Assembly (NCBI GenBank): GCA_035447065.1
Contig: DAOTGJ010000011.1
Location: 1-64,000 of the forward strand
Source: CALEMW01 sp035447065
GTDB taxonomy: Bacteria; Krumholzibacteriota; Krumholzibacteriia; LZORAL124-64-63
Direction of reading: 5' to 3'
Length of the DNA: 64,000 bases
The notes beneath the pieces are model-generated. The model saw only the letters and a program-made list of their open reading frames with translations. It was not told the DNA's origin and ran no database searches. Positions 7,322-14,812 of this stretch are shown piece after piece. The translations under genes and the position numbers were made by a program. Within the stretch, counting starts at the first letter, position 1, and the number at the start of each line of letters is the position of its first letter.

Positions 7322-10300
7322 GACGCCTCCTCCCAGCCCCCGTCGCGGTCCAGCCGGCGGTGCAGCACCTCGTAGATCGCCGGCGTCAGGAACAGCGTCA
7401 GGGCCGTGGCCATGCTCAGGCCGCCCAGGATGGTCACCGCCAGCGGCCGCTGGATCTGCTCGCCGGTGCCCATGCCCACCGCCATGGGCACCATGGCCAG
7501 CACGGTGGTCAGCGTGGTCATCAGGATGGGGCGGAAGCGCAGGCGGCTGGCCTCCATGATGGCGGCGCGGCCAGGCATGCCGTCCAGGCGCAGGCGCCGG
7601 ATGGTGGACACCTTGACGATGGCGTCGTTGACCGCGATGCCCAGCAGGGCCACCAGGCCGATGAGCGAGATGATGTTGATGGTGTGCCCGCTCAGCGCCA
7701 GGGTCAACGTGGCGCCCAGCACGCCCACCGGCAGCACCGCGGAGATGATCAGCGGGTCCAGGAAGCTCTCGAACTGCGCCGCCAGGATCATGTAGACCAG
7801 CAGGCCCGACAGCAGCAGGGCCCAGCCCAGGTCGCGGAACGAGCCGCTGATCTCCTCCTGCTCGCCGCCGGTCACGAACGCCACGCCGCCGCTGCGGTCC
7901 ACGGTCGCCAGCACGGCGTCCACGTCCTCCCACACGTCGCCGATGCGGCGGCCGTCCACGTCGCCGCTGATGGTGATCTGGCGGCGCTGGTCGCGGCGCA
8001 CCACCTCGCGCACGGGACGGCCCTCGCTCAGGTCCACGAAGGTGGCCAGGGTCACGGTGCGCCCGTCGGCCACCTGCACCGGCGATGCCAGCACGCCGTC
8101 CAGGTCGCGCCGCTCGTCCAGGGGCAGACGCACGGCGATGTCGATGCGCTGGTCCACCTCGTTGAACGTGGTGGCCACCACGCCCTGCACGCGGGCCTGC
8201 AGCTCGCGCGCCAGGGTCTCCGGATCCAGCCCGAAGCGCAGCGCCGTCTCGCGGTCGATGTTCACCTCCACGGCCGGGTTGCCCAGCACGCGGTCCATCT
8301 CCAGGTCCGTCAGCCCGGGCACCCGCTCCAGCAGGGGCAGCACGCGCTCCGCGGCGGCCAGGGCGTCGGAGGGCTTCTCGGCCACGATGCCCAGGTTGAA
8401 GGGCGCGCCGCCGCTGGCCAGGATCTCCTGCAGGCCGATGCCCTCGTCGTGGAAGGCGTAGACCGCGCCGTCCAGCTTCGACAGCTGGACGCGCAGCGAC
8501 TCCTTCACGTGCAGCAGCCGCTCGGCGCCGTGGCGCGACGGCTTGAGCAGCACGCGGATGCGCGCCGTGTTGGCCGCCGTGTACTCGCGCAGCGAGGCCA
8601 CCGTGCGCTCCGTCTCGCCCACCTGGGTGAACACGGTCTGCACCTCCGGCAGCACCGCCAGGCCTCCGGCCAGCTCGGCCGCCGTGGCCGCCGTGGCCTC
8701 CAGCGGCGTGCCGTTGGGCAGCTCCAGGTTCAGGGTGAAGTCGCCGTTGTTGCGGTCCGGCAGGAAGGTGCGCGGCAGATCCAGCGCCAGCACGGCCGCT
8801 CCGGCCATGCCCAGCGCCAGCACGATGAAGAAGGGCGCCTTGCGGTCCATGACCCGCACCAGGGCGCGGTGGTACACGGAGTGCAGGCCCTGGAACATGG
8901 CGTCGGAAACCTTGAACAGGCCGGTGGGATGCTCCTCGCCCTTGCGCAGGAAGCGCGCCGAGACCATGGGCTGCAGCACCAGGGCCGTGGCGATGGACAC
9001 CATCAGCGAGAAGGTCACGGTCAGCGCCTGGTCGCGGAAGAACTCGCCGGCGATGCCCGGCACGTAGATCACGGGGAAGAACACGGCCACGGTGGTCAGG
9101 GTGGCCGCGATCACCGGCGACGCCACCTCGCGCGTGGCCTCCGCGCAGAGCTCGGCCACCGTGCGGTCGCCGTGGGCGTGCTCGGCCAGGTAGCGCTTGA
9201 TGTTCTCCAGCACCACGATGGCGTTGTCCACCAGCATGCCCGCCGCCAGCGAGAGGCCGCCCAGGCTCATGAGGTTCAGGTTCACGTGCCCGAAGTACAT
9301 GAAGGCGAAGGTGGCGGCCACGCTGACGGGGATGGACAGCGACACCACCACGGGGCTGCGCCAGTCGCGCAGGAAGAAGAAGAGCACCAGGAAGGCCAGC
9401 GCCGCGCCGTAGAGCAGGGAGTCGCGCAGGCCCTTGAAGCTGGCCTCCACGTAGTCGGCGTCGCGGTAGATGTACTCGATCTGGAAGTCCGGGTACTGGC
9501 CGCGCAGCAGGTCCAGGATGCGGTCCACCTCCTCGGTCACGCCGATGGTGTTGGCGCCCACCTCCTTGTAGAGCAGCAGGGAGACCACGGGCTCGGGGCC
9601 GATCAGGGTCTCGCCCTCGGGCTCCTTCACCGTGTCCAGCACCTGGGCCACGTCGCCCACGGTGATCACGCCGGCGCCCTGGGTGGGGATCTCGGTGGCG
9701 CGGATGTCGTCCAGGGTCTCGTACTCGCCCAGGATGCGCAGGGGGAGGTGCAGGGGGCCGCGGCGCACGCGGCCGCCGGGGAAGCTCACGTTGCTGGTGG
9801 ACACGGCCCGCTGCAGGTCCGCCATGGTCAGGCCGTAGAGGCGCAGCTTGCCGAAGTCCGGGCGCACCAGGATCTCGCGGTCCGCGCCGCCGATGACCTC
9901 GGCCTGGCTCACGCCGTCGATCTGCTCCAGGGCCGGCTTGGCCACCTCGATGCAGAACTCCGTCATCTCGGCCAGGGGCGCGTCGCCCTCCAGGGCCAGG
10001 ATGGCCACCGGCCGCGCCGAGGGATCCCAACGCAGGATCAGGGGACGGTCCGCCTCCTCGGGGAAGTCGTCGCGCGTGCTCACCTGGTCCACGGCCTCGC
10101 GCAGGTGGAGGTTGGCGAACTCCATCTCCGTGCCCCACTCGTACTGCACGGTGATGGTGCTCACCCCCTCGCGCGTGCGCGAGATCACCTGGCGCACGCC
10201 GGCCAGGCCGGTGATGCGCTCCTCCAGGGGCTGGGTGATCAGGCGCGTGAGGTCGTCGGCGGGCACCTCGCCGTAGCTGGTGATCACGGTGAGGTTGGGG

Positions 10301-10419
10301 TAGTTGATGCTGGGGAGCAGGTCCACCGGCAGGCGGCCGAAGCTCAGCACGCCGATGAGCACGAGCCCGGTGAAGATCATCAGCACGGCCACGGGCCGCT
10401 GGACGGCGGTGCGGATCAT
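7318..10419 (-). CDS. RND-family efflux permease (HAE1/AcrB-like)
   Basis: The 1033-residue length is normal for AcrB/MdtB-type inner-membrane proton antiporters. It opens MIRTAVQRPVAVLMIF with TM1, and has the TM4 motif GMLVDNAIVVLEN with the relay Asp followed by Asn, then GIAVNDAIVKVSTIRR in the second half. It starts 4 bases after the adaptor gene and overlaps the second permease by 4 bases. The order adaptor-permease-permease recalls MdtABC, where two different permeases form a mixed trimer with one adaptor; a heteromeric pump is inferred, not shown. Substrate class cannot be read from the sequence. Confidence 0.93.
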   Translation of the reverse strand: MIRTAVQRPVAVLMIFTGLVLIGVLSFGRLPVDLLPSINYPNLTVITSYGEVPADDLTRLITQPLEERITGLAGVRQVISRTREGVSTITVQYEWGTEMEFANLHLREAVDQVSTRDDFPEEADRPLILRWDPSARPVAILALEGDAPLAEMTEFCIEVAKPALEQIDGVSQAEVIGGADREILVRPDFGKLRLYGLTMADLQRAVSTSNVSFPGGRVRRGPLHLPLRILGEYETLDDIRATEIPTQGAGVITVGDVAQVLDTVKEPEGETLIGPEPVVSLLLYKEVGANTIGVTEEVDRILDLLRGQYPDFQIEYIYRDADYVEASFKGLRDSLLYGAALAFLVLFFFLRDWRSPVVVSLSIPVSVAATFAFMYFGHVNLNLMSLGGLSLAAGMLVDNAIVVLENIKRYLAEHAHGDRTVAELCAEATREVASPVIAATLTTVAVFFPVIYVPGIAGEFFRDQALTVTFSLMVSIATALVLQPMVSARFLRKGEEHPTGLFKVSDAMFQGLHSVYHRALVRVMDRKAPFFIVLALGMAGAAVLALDLPRTFLPDRNNGDFTLNLELPNGTPLEATAATAAELAGGLAVLPEVQTVFTQVGETERTVASLREYTAANTARIRVLLKPSRHGAERLLHVKESLRVQLSKLDGAVYAFHDEGIGLQEILASGGAPFNLGIVAEKPSDALAAAERVLPLLERVPGLTDLEMDRVLGNPAVEVNIDRETALRFGLDPETLARELQARVQGVVATTFNEVDQRIDIAVRLPLDERRDLDGVLASPVQVADGRTVTLATFVDLSEGRPVREVVRRDQRRQITISGDVDGRRIGDVWEDVDAVLATVDRSGGVAFVTGGEQEEISGSFRDLGWALLLSGLLVYMILAAQFESFLDPLIISAVLPVGVLGATLTLALSGHTINIISLIGLVALLGIAVNDAIVKVSTIRRLRLDGMPGRAAIMEASRLRFRPILMTTLTTVLAMVPMAVGMGTGEQIQRPLAVTILGGLSMATALTLFLTPAIYEVLHRRLDRDGGWEEAS

Positions 10420-10423
10420 GCTC

Positions 10424-11680
10424 TCACTCCCCGTCCGCCGCGGCCCAGCGGTCCGCCGGCGGCAGGTCCTCGCGGATGTCGATCTTGGCCTCGTGGGCCA
10501 GCGTCAGGTGGTCGCTGACCACCACGCGGTCGCCGGGGGCCAGGGTGCCGCCGGAGTGCACCTCCAGGATCTCGATCCAGTCGGCGTTCTCCAGCCCCGT
10601 GGTCACGTAGAGCCACTGGGCGCGGTCGTCCGGGGTGACCTTGAAGACCAGGGGACGATCGTCGCGCAGCAGCACGGCGGCGCGGGGCACCATGAGCTTG
10701 TCGGGATGGATGGAGGCGGCCACCTCGGCGCGCACGAACATGCCGGGGCGGAAGCGCCCGTCCGGATTGTCGAAGCGCACGATGACCTCGCAGGTGCGGC
10801 TGGCCTGGTCCAGGGTGGGGCTGATCACGTCCACGGCGGCGCGCAGGGTGTCGCCAACGGCGGGCACGGCCAGCAGCACGGGGCGGCCCTCGGTCAGGTT
10901 GCCCAGGTCCGCCTCCAGCACGTTGACCACGGCTTCCAGGTGCGCGTTGTCCCAGAGGGTGCAGACACTCTGGCCCACGTTGAGGTTCTCGCCGGCCACG
11001 GACGCGATGCCGCTGACCACTCCGCTGAACGGCGCGCGGATCTCCGTGTACTCCAGGCTCAGCCGGGCGCGCTCCTCGGCCACGCGGGCGTCGGCCAGGC
11101 CGGTGCGCTGGGCGAACATGTCCTGGCGGAAGGCGCCCCGCTTCAGGGCGTCGAGCTCCAGCTGGAGCAGCGCCGCGCCGTACTCCTCGTCCGACAGGGT
11201 GCGGCGGCGGGCCTCCAGGGCGTCGCGCGCGTCCAGGAACGCGGCCATGGCCGCGGGATCGTCGATCTGCTCCTCGTCCTCGGCCGCGATCTGGCTCAGG
11301 GCCTGGATGTGGCGGTAGCGCGCCTCCTCCAGGCCGAGCTGGTACTCGCGCGGGTCGATGCGCAGCAGCACCTGGCCGCGGTTCACGCGGTCGCCGTCGC
11401 GCACGAAGACGCGCTCCACCTGGCCGGCCAGCTTGCTGGTGACCTGCACGGTGCGCGGGGTGCGCAGCACGCCGTCGGCGTAGACCGAGCGCACCAGGTC
11501 GCCCTGCCGCACGGAGCTCACGTTCACCTTGATGGCCTTCTCCTGCTTGGGGGCATCCTCGGCGCCGGTGCTGTCCGCCACCGCCGCCGAGGTCTCGGGG
11601 GCGTCGGCCGGGGTGTCGCCGCTGCCGCAGCCGGCGAGGGCCGCGAGCAGGAGCAGGAACGGGACGGCGAGCTTCTTCAT
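10424..11680 (-). CDS. RND efflux periplasmic adaptor (membrane fusion lipoprotein)
   Basis: The product has 418 residues, starting at ATG 11680 with AAGGA 8 bases upstream. The signal peptide ends in a lipobox (LAGC, C19), so the adaptor is lipid-anchored in the periplasm, followed by a low-complexity Ala/Asp linker. The order is typical of HlyD/AcrA adaptors: a half-lipoyl strand (LAGQVERVFVRDGDRVNRGQ), a helical hairpin about residues 120-210, the second half-lipoyl segment (IRAPFSGVVSGIASVAGENL), then beta-barrel and membrane-proximal domains (FRPGMFVRAEV, LMVPRAAVL). It would link the two permeases to an outer-membrane channel encoded elsewhere. It starts 32 bases after the propeller gene and ends 4 bases before the first permease. 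Confidence 0.92.
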   Translation of the reverse strand: MKKLAVPFLLLLAALAGCGSGDTPADAPETSAAVADSTGAEDAPKQEKAIKVNVSSVRQGDLVRSVYADGVLRTPRTVQVTSKLAGQVERVFVRDGDRVNRGQVLLRIDPREYQLGLEEARYRHIQALSQIAAEDEEQIDDPAAMAAFLDARDALEARRRTLSDEEYGAALLQLELDALKRGAFRQDMFAQRTGLADARVAEERARLSLEYTEIRAPFSGVVSGIASVAGENLNVGQSVCTLWDNAHLEAVVNVLEADLGNLTEGRPVLLAVPAVGDTLRAAVDVISPTLDQASRTCEVIVRFDNPDGRFRPGMFVRAEVAASIHPDKLMVPRAAVLLRDDRPLVFKVTPDDRAQWLYVTTGLENADWIEILEVHSGGTLAPGDRVVVSDHLTLAHEAKIDIREDLPPADRWAAADGE

Positions 11681-11712
11681 CGTGGTGGTCCTTCCTGGCA
11701 TGGCTGAAGGGG

Positions 11713-12948
11713 TCAGTCCAGACGATACAGGGTGAGACGGACGGGGTCGGCGGCGCCCGCGTCCTCGGTGCCGCCGCCGAACATGGCCTCCAGGGCGTCG
11801 CGGAAGCCGGACACCAGCAGGGCGCGGCCGTCGTCCAGGAACAGGAGGCGGTCGCGTTCGCCGTCGCCGGGCACGTGGAGGCGTTCGCGGCGGTCCCAGC
11901 GGCCGTCGGCGGTGAACACGTCCCAGGTCTGCAGCACGCCGCCGGCGCTGCGGGCGCCCTCGCGGGGCAGGACCCAGAGCTCGTCGCCGCGCACGGCCAT
12001 GTCGAAGATCATGGGGTCGGTGTCGGCGAAGACCTGCTCGATGCCCATGCGCTGGAAGCGCGGGCTGGCCTCCCAGGCGGCGCGGCGGCGCGCCAGCTCC
12101 TCGGCGCTGCGGGCGGCGGGCTCCGCGGGGCGGCCGAAGACCAGCACCGGCGCGCCCTCGGGGCTGCTCATGGTCAGCGTGTAGGCGTCGCGCTCCAGGG
12201 CCACCACCACGCGGCCGTCGGGCAGGACCTGCCAGCGGTCCTCGCCGGGGAAGTCCTGGTCGGTCTCGTGGAAGGAGCGGGCGTTGAAATCGAAGTCGTC
12301 GTCGCGGCCGGCGTACTCCACCGCCACGGTGCCGTCGGCGCCGTAGAGGCTGATGAAGTTGCGGCGCAGGCGGGAGGATTCGCGGCGGGTCATGTGGGCG
12401 CCGCTGAGCACCAGGCCGCCGGGGGCGGGGGCGGCGGCGGTGAGCATGTCGCGGCCGCCGGTGGTGGGGTCGCCGGGCAGGACGGTGCCGGCGGGCGTGC
12501 CGTCGGCGTGGAGCTTCACGATGCTGCCGGGGAAGCGCTGCACCACGCCCAGCTCGCCGCCGGGCAGCAGGACCATGGCGCCGGCCCGCTGGAACTCGCC
12601 GGGGCCCTCGCCCTCGCGGCCCAGGGTGCCCAGGAGCTCGCCGTCGGCGGAGAGGTGGTAGACGGTGCTGAGCTGGGAATCCAGCGCGTACACGCCGCCG
12701 TCGGGGGCGGGGACGGCGGCGCCCACCAGGCCGAAGAAGAGGTCGTCGCTCTCGTCGCCGCGGCTCCAGAGGGGCGTCAGGGTCCGGTCCACGTCGGCGT
12801 GGGCGGGACCCTTGGCGTTGTCCACGCGGGGCGGGGCGCCCGCGGCGGCGGCGGCAGGGCGTGGGGCGGACAGGGCCAGCAGGGCGCATGCGAGCAGCGC
12901 GGCCAGGGCATGGCGGCGCACGGCGTCGGTGGGGGACGGGTGATGCAC
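11713..12948 (-). CDS. Secreted six-bladed beta-propeller protein (second of a tandem pair)
   Basis: The 411-residue protein has an N-terminal signal peptide (hydrophobic run about residues 14-37, Ala-rich cleavage region). The mature part shows repeated blades of the NHL/6-bladed type: DDLFFGLVGAAVPAPDGGVYALDSQLS, GELLGTLGREGEGPGEFQR, GELGVVQRFPGSIVKLHADG and later FTADGRWDRRERLHVPG are blade strands. The same block order occurs in the upstream neighbour at 13124-14314, so the two are tandem duplicates that have diverged strongly. It has its own promoter candidate (13037-13066) and is followed 32 bases later by the efflux adaptor, so it may be the first gene of the efflux operon. Propellers of this family bind ligands or proteins in the periplasm; no catalytic residues are evident. 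Confidence 0.82.
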   Translation of the reverse strand: MHHPSPTDAVRRHALAALLACALLALSAPRPAAAAAGAPPRVDNAKGPAHADVDRTLTPLWSRGDESDDLFFGLVGAAVPAPDGGVYALDSQLSTVYHLSADGELLGTLGREGEGPGEFQRAGAMVLLPGGELGVVQRFPGSIVKLHADGTPAGTVLPGDPTTGGRDMLTAAAPAPGGLVLSGAHMTRRESSRLRRNFISLYGADGTVAVEYAGRDDDFDFNARSFHETDQDFPGEDRWQVLPDGRVVVALERDAYTLTMSSPEGAPVLVFGRPAEPAARSAEELARRRAAWEASPRFQRMGIEQVFADTDPMIFDMAVRGDELWVLPREGARSAGGVLQTWDVFTADGRWDRRERLHVPGDGERDRLLFLDDGRALLVSGFRDALEAMFGGGTEDAGAADPVRLTLYRLD

Positions 12949-13036
12949 GATCGGTTCTCCTCGGGTGCGGCCCGGAACGGCCGAACCTTCCCGACGCAGG
13001 AAGGCGCGGGATGTTGCAGCCGGAATGGGAAGGGCC

Positions 13037-13066
13037 AGTGTAGCGGGGGCGGCGTCCGGGAGGCAA
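13037..13066 (-). promoter_or_regulatory. Candidate promoter for propeller-adaptor-RND operon
   Basis: Minus strand TTGCCT (13066-13061), 18-base spacer, TACACT (13042-13037). Initiation near 13030 would leave a leader of about 80 bases before the ATG at 12948. It lies just downstream of the GC-rich stem-loop closing the upstream propeller gene, which supports separate transcription of the second propeller with the efflux genes. Confidence 0.5.
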
Positions 13067-13077
13067 TGGCGGGGTGG

Positions 13078-13110
13078 CGCCGGCGCGCCCCGGTGAACGG
13101 CGCGCCGGCG
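13078..13110 (-). terminator. GC-rich stem-loop after the first propeller gene
   Basis: A perfect 12-bp inverted repeat (13078-13089, 13099-13110) with a 9-base loop starts 14 bases past the stop at 13124. No U-run follows on the minus strand, so it may stop transcription poorly, need Rho, or protect the 3' end. Confidence 0.5.
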
Positions 13111-13123
13111 TCGGGGTTCCGGG

Positions 13124-14314
13124 TCAGGGCTTGATCCGGCAGAGGGAGACGGTCATGGGGGCGGCCTCGGATCCCTCGTCCACGGCGCCGAAGCTGGCCG
13201 CCAGGGTCTCCCAGAACCCGCGCACCACCACGGCGGTCCCGGCGTCCACCAGCACCACCAGATCTTCCACGGGGTCGCCGGGGGCGCGCAGGTGCACCTG
13301 GCGCAGGAACTCGCCCTCGGGGCCGAAGACGTCGTAGCCGGCGAGCACGCCCTCGGGCAGCGTGCGCACGCCGCGGCTGCTGACCACCCAGATGGTGCCG
13401 TCGTCCATGATCTGCAGGCGATTGACGGTGGGTTCGGTGGGCTCCACGGAGATCTCGGGCTTCACCGGGTAGTTCCGTCCCTGGGCCTCCATCATCATGG
13501 TGATGCGGCGGGTGTCGCGCTCGGTGCGCGGCCAGGGCTCGCTGACGCGGCTGAAGGTGCGCTCCAGGGTGCCGTCGGGGGCGTAGATCTCGAGGCGGTA
13601 GTCCTCGCGGGAGGGGGCCACCACCACGCGCCCGTCGGCGCCCACGTCGAAACGCGTCCAGGGGAAGTCCACGTTGAGCTCGTCGAGCTTCATGGCCGCG
13701 AAGTCCTGCTGGGCGTGCTTCTCCGTGTAACGGGCGGTCTCGGTGCCGTCGGGGGCGTAGCCGGCCAGGAAGTAGGTCTGGTCCAGCTTGCCGGCGGCGA
13801 AGGTCTGGCTGATGCCGGCCAGGGCCACCGTGGGCCCGCCGCTTTCGGCCTGGACCAGCACGGAGAAGCCGCCCTGGGTGGGATCGCCCGCCGCGAAGGG
13901 GAACTCGCCGGCGGGGTTGCCCCGCCGGTCGATGCGCACCAGGCGGCCGGGGAAGACCTGCAGCAGGACAAGGTTCCCGTCCGCGTCGAAGAACATGTCG
14001 TTGGGGCGCTGGGTCTCGCCGGGGCCGTTGCCTTCACGGCTCAGGGTGGCCTTCAGGGAGCCGTCGGGCGCCAGGACCTTGACCTCGGAGAGCTGCTGGT
14101 CCAGCAGGTACACGTCGCCCTCGGCGTCCACCAGCACCTGGTTGACGGTGCCGAAGAAGACGTCGTCGTCATCGCCCACGGTCCAGACCGGCTCCAGGGT
14201 GAAGGTCTGCACGCCGCCGGCGGGCTTGGCGCCGTTGGCCGTGTGGGGAGGCTGGGCCGGAGCGACCGCGGCCGCCAGGAGGAGGATCGCCAGGATCGGA
14301 AGCATGCGCTGCAT
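13124..14314 (-). CDS. Secreted six-bladed beta-propeller protein (first of a tandem pair)
   Basis: The 396-residue product starts at ATG 14314, with AAGGAG 6 bases upstream. A clear signal peptide (residues 1-20, ending AVAPAQ) predicts export to the periplasm or beyond. Blade-like repeats include DDVFFGTVNQVLVDAEGDVYLLDQQLS, SLKATLSREGNGPGETQR, NLVLLQVFPGRLVRIDRRGNPAG and FGPEGEFLRQVHLRAPGD. The blocks FFGxV, LDxQLS, REGxGPGExQR and FPG are shared with the protein at 11713-12948. A GC-rich hairpin follows the gene, so it may be transcribed alone. Ligand unknown. The paralogue's linkage to the efflux genes suggests, but does not show, a role in sensing or capturing a compound outside the cytoplasm. 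Confidence 0.82.
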   Translation of the reverse strand: MQRMLPILAILLLAAAVAPAQPPHTANGAKPAGGVQTFTLEPVWTVGDDDDVFFGTVNQVLVDAEGDVYLLDQQLSEVKVLAPDGSLKATLSREGNGPGETQRPNDMFFDADGNLVLLQVFPGRLVRIDRRGNPAGEFPFAAGDPTQGGFSVLVQAESGGPTVALAGISQTFAAGKLDQTYFLAGYAPDGTETARYTEKHAQQDFAAMKLDELNVDFPWTRFDVGADGRVVVAPSREDYRLEIYAPDGTLERTFSRVSEPWPRTERDTRRITMMMEAQGRNYPVKPEISVEPTEPTVNRLQIMDDGTIWVVSSRGVRTLPEGVLAGYDVFGPEGEFLRQVHLRAPGDPVEDLVVLVDAGTAVVVRGFWETLAASFGAVDEGSEAAPMTVSLCRIKP

Positions 14315-14315
14315 C

Positions 14316-14347
14316 TTGACTCCTTCGGTGCCGGTTGCTAGAACCGG
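14316..14347 (+). promoter_or_regulatory. Candidate promoter with overlapping palindrome, divergent region before the zinc-ribbon gene
   Basis: Plus strand TTGACT (14316-14321), 17-base spacer, TAGAAC (14339-14344). A palindrome with 6-bp arms (CCGGTT at 14331-14336 and AACCGG at 14342-14347) covers the -10, so it could be an operator for the zinc-ribbon gene or the divergent propeller gene. The -35 overlaps the ribosome-binding region of the divergent gene. Confidence 0.4.
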
Positions 14348-14416
14348 AAGGCATCCCCCGCCGCGGCGGACCCGGGGCGGGGAGGATCATCGGATTCGAG
14401 ACGCCGGAGCCGTCCC

Positions 14417-14806
14417 ATGAACAAGAACTACCTCTGCCCCCACTGCCGCGCCGTGCTGAACCCCAACGTGAAGGTGGTTCTGGTGGCGGAGCGGAACGAT
14501 CGCCGCGCCCTGCTGCTGCTCAATGCGCGTCCGGGCGACTACGGGTTCATCGCCGACCCCAGCTTCCCCCTGGACGAGGGCGAGCCCGCCCTGTTCCGCT
14601 GCCCCGTGTGCGGCGCCGACCTGACCAGCCCGAGCTCCAGCGAGTTCGCGGAGCTGATCCAGGTGGAGGACGGCGGCCACGAGGCGCGCGTGGAGTTCAG
14701 CCGCGTGTACGGGCGTCATGCCACGTTCATCGTGGACGGCCGCGAGGTCACGGCCTTCGGCGAGGACGCCGACGACTACGACGACCTCAACTTCTTCGGG
14801 CACTGA
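14417..14806 (+). CDS. Small zinc-ribbon-like cytosolic protein, function unknown
   Basis: The product has 129 residues. Two Cys pairs, C7/C10 (CPHC) and C62/C65 (CPVC), sit at the ends of antiparallel strands and look like one zinc ribbon with a long insertion (residues 11-60). The remainder is beta-rich and acidic, ending in an Asp-rich tail (EDADDYDDLNFF). No signal peptide or membrane segment is seen. It is transcribed divergently from the propeller gene and ends 6 bases from the convergent gene on its right. It could be a structural or nucleic-acid-binding adaptor; no family is recognised with confidence. Confidence 0.75.
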   Translation: MNKNYLCPHCRAVLNPNVKVVLVAERNDRRALLLLNARPGDYGFIADPSFPLDEGEPALFRCPVCGADLTSPSSSEFAELIQVEDGGHEARVEFSRVYGRHATFIVDGREVTAFGEDADDYDDLNFFGH

Positions 14807-14812
14807 TCCGGG

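Noticed and set aside
2651..7375. A 1574-codon open frame opposite the second RND gene, rich in His, Gln and Arg
   Set aside because: It is antisense to a clear RND permease; at this GC content antisense frames stay open, and its composition is that of reverse-complemented GC-rich codons.
3557..10138. An apparently giant 2193-codon minus-strand frame that would fuse material to the second permease
   Set aside because: The first ~940 codons are an out-of-frame reading of the first permease; the true start is the GTG at 7321 overlapping its stop.
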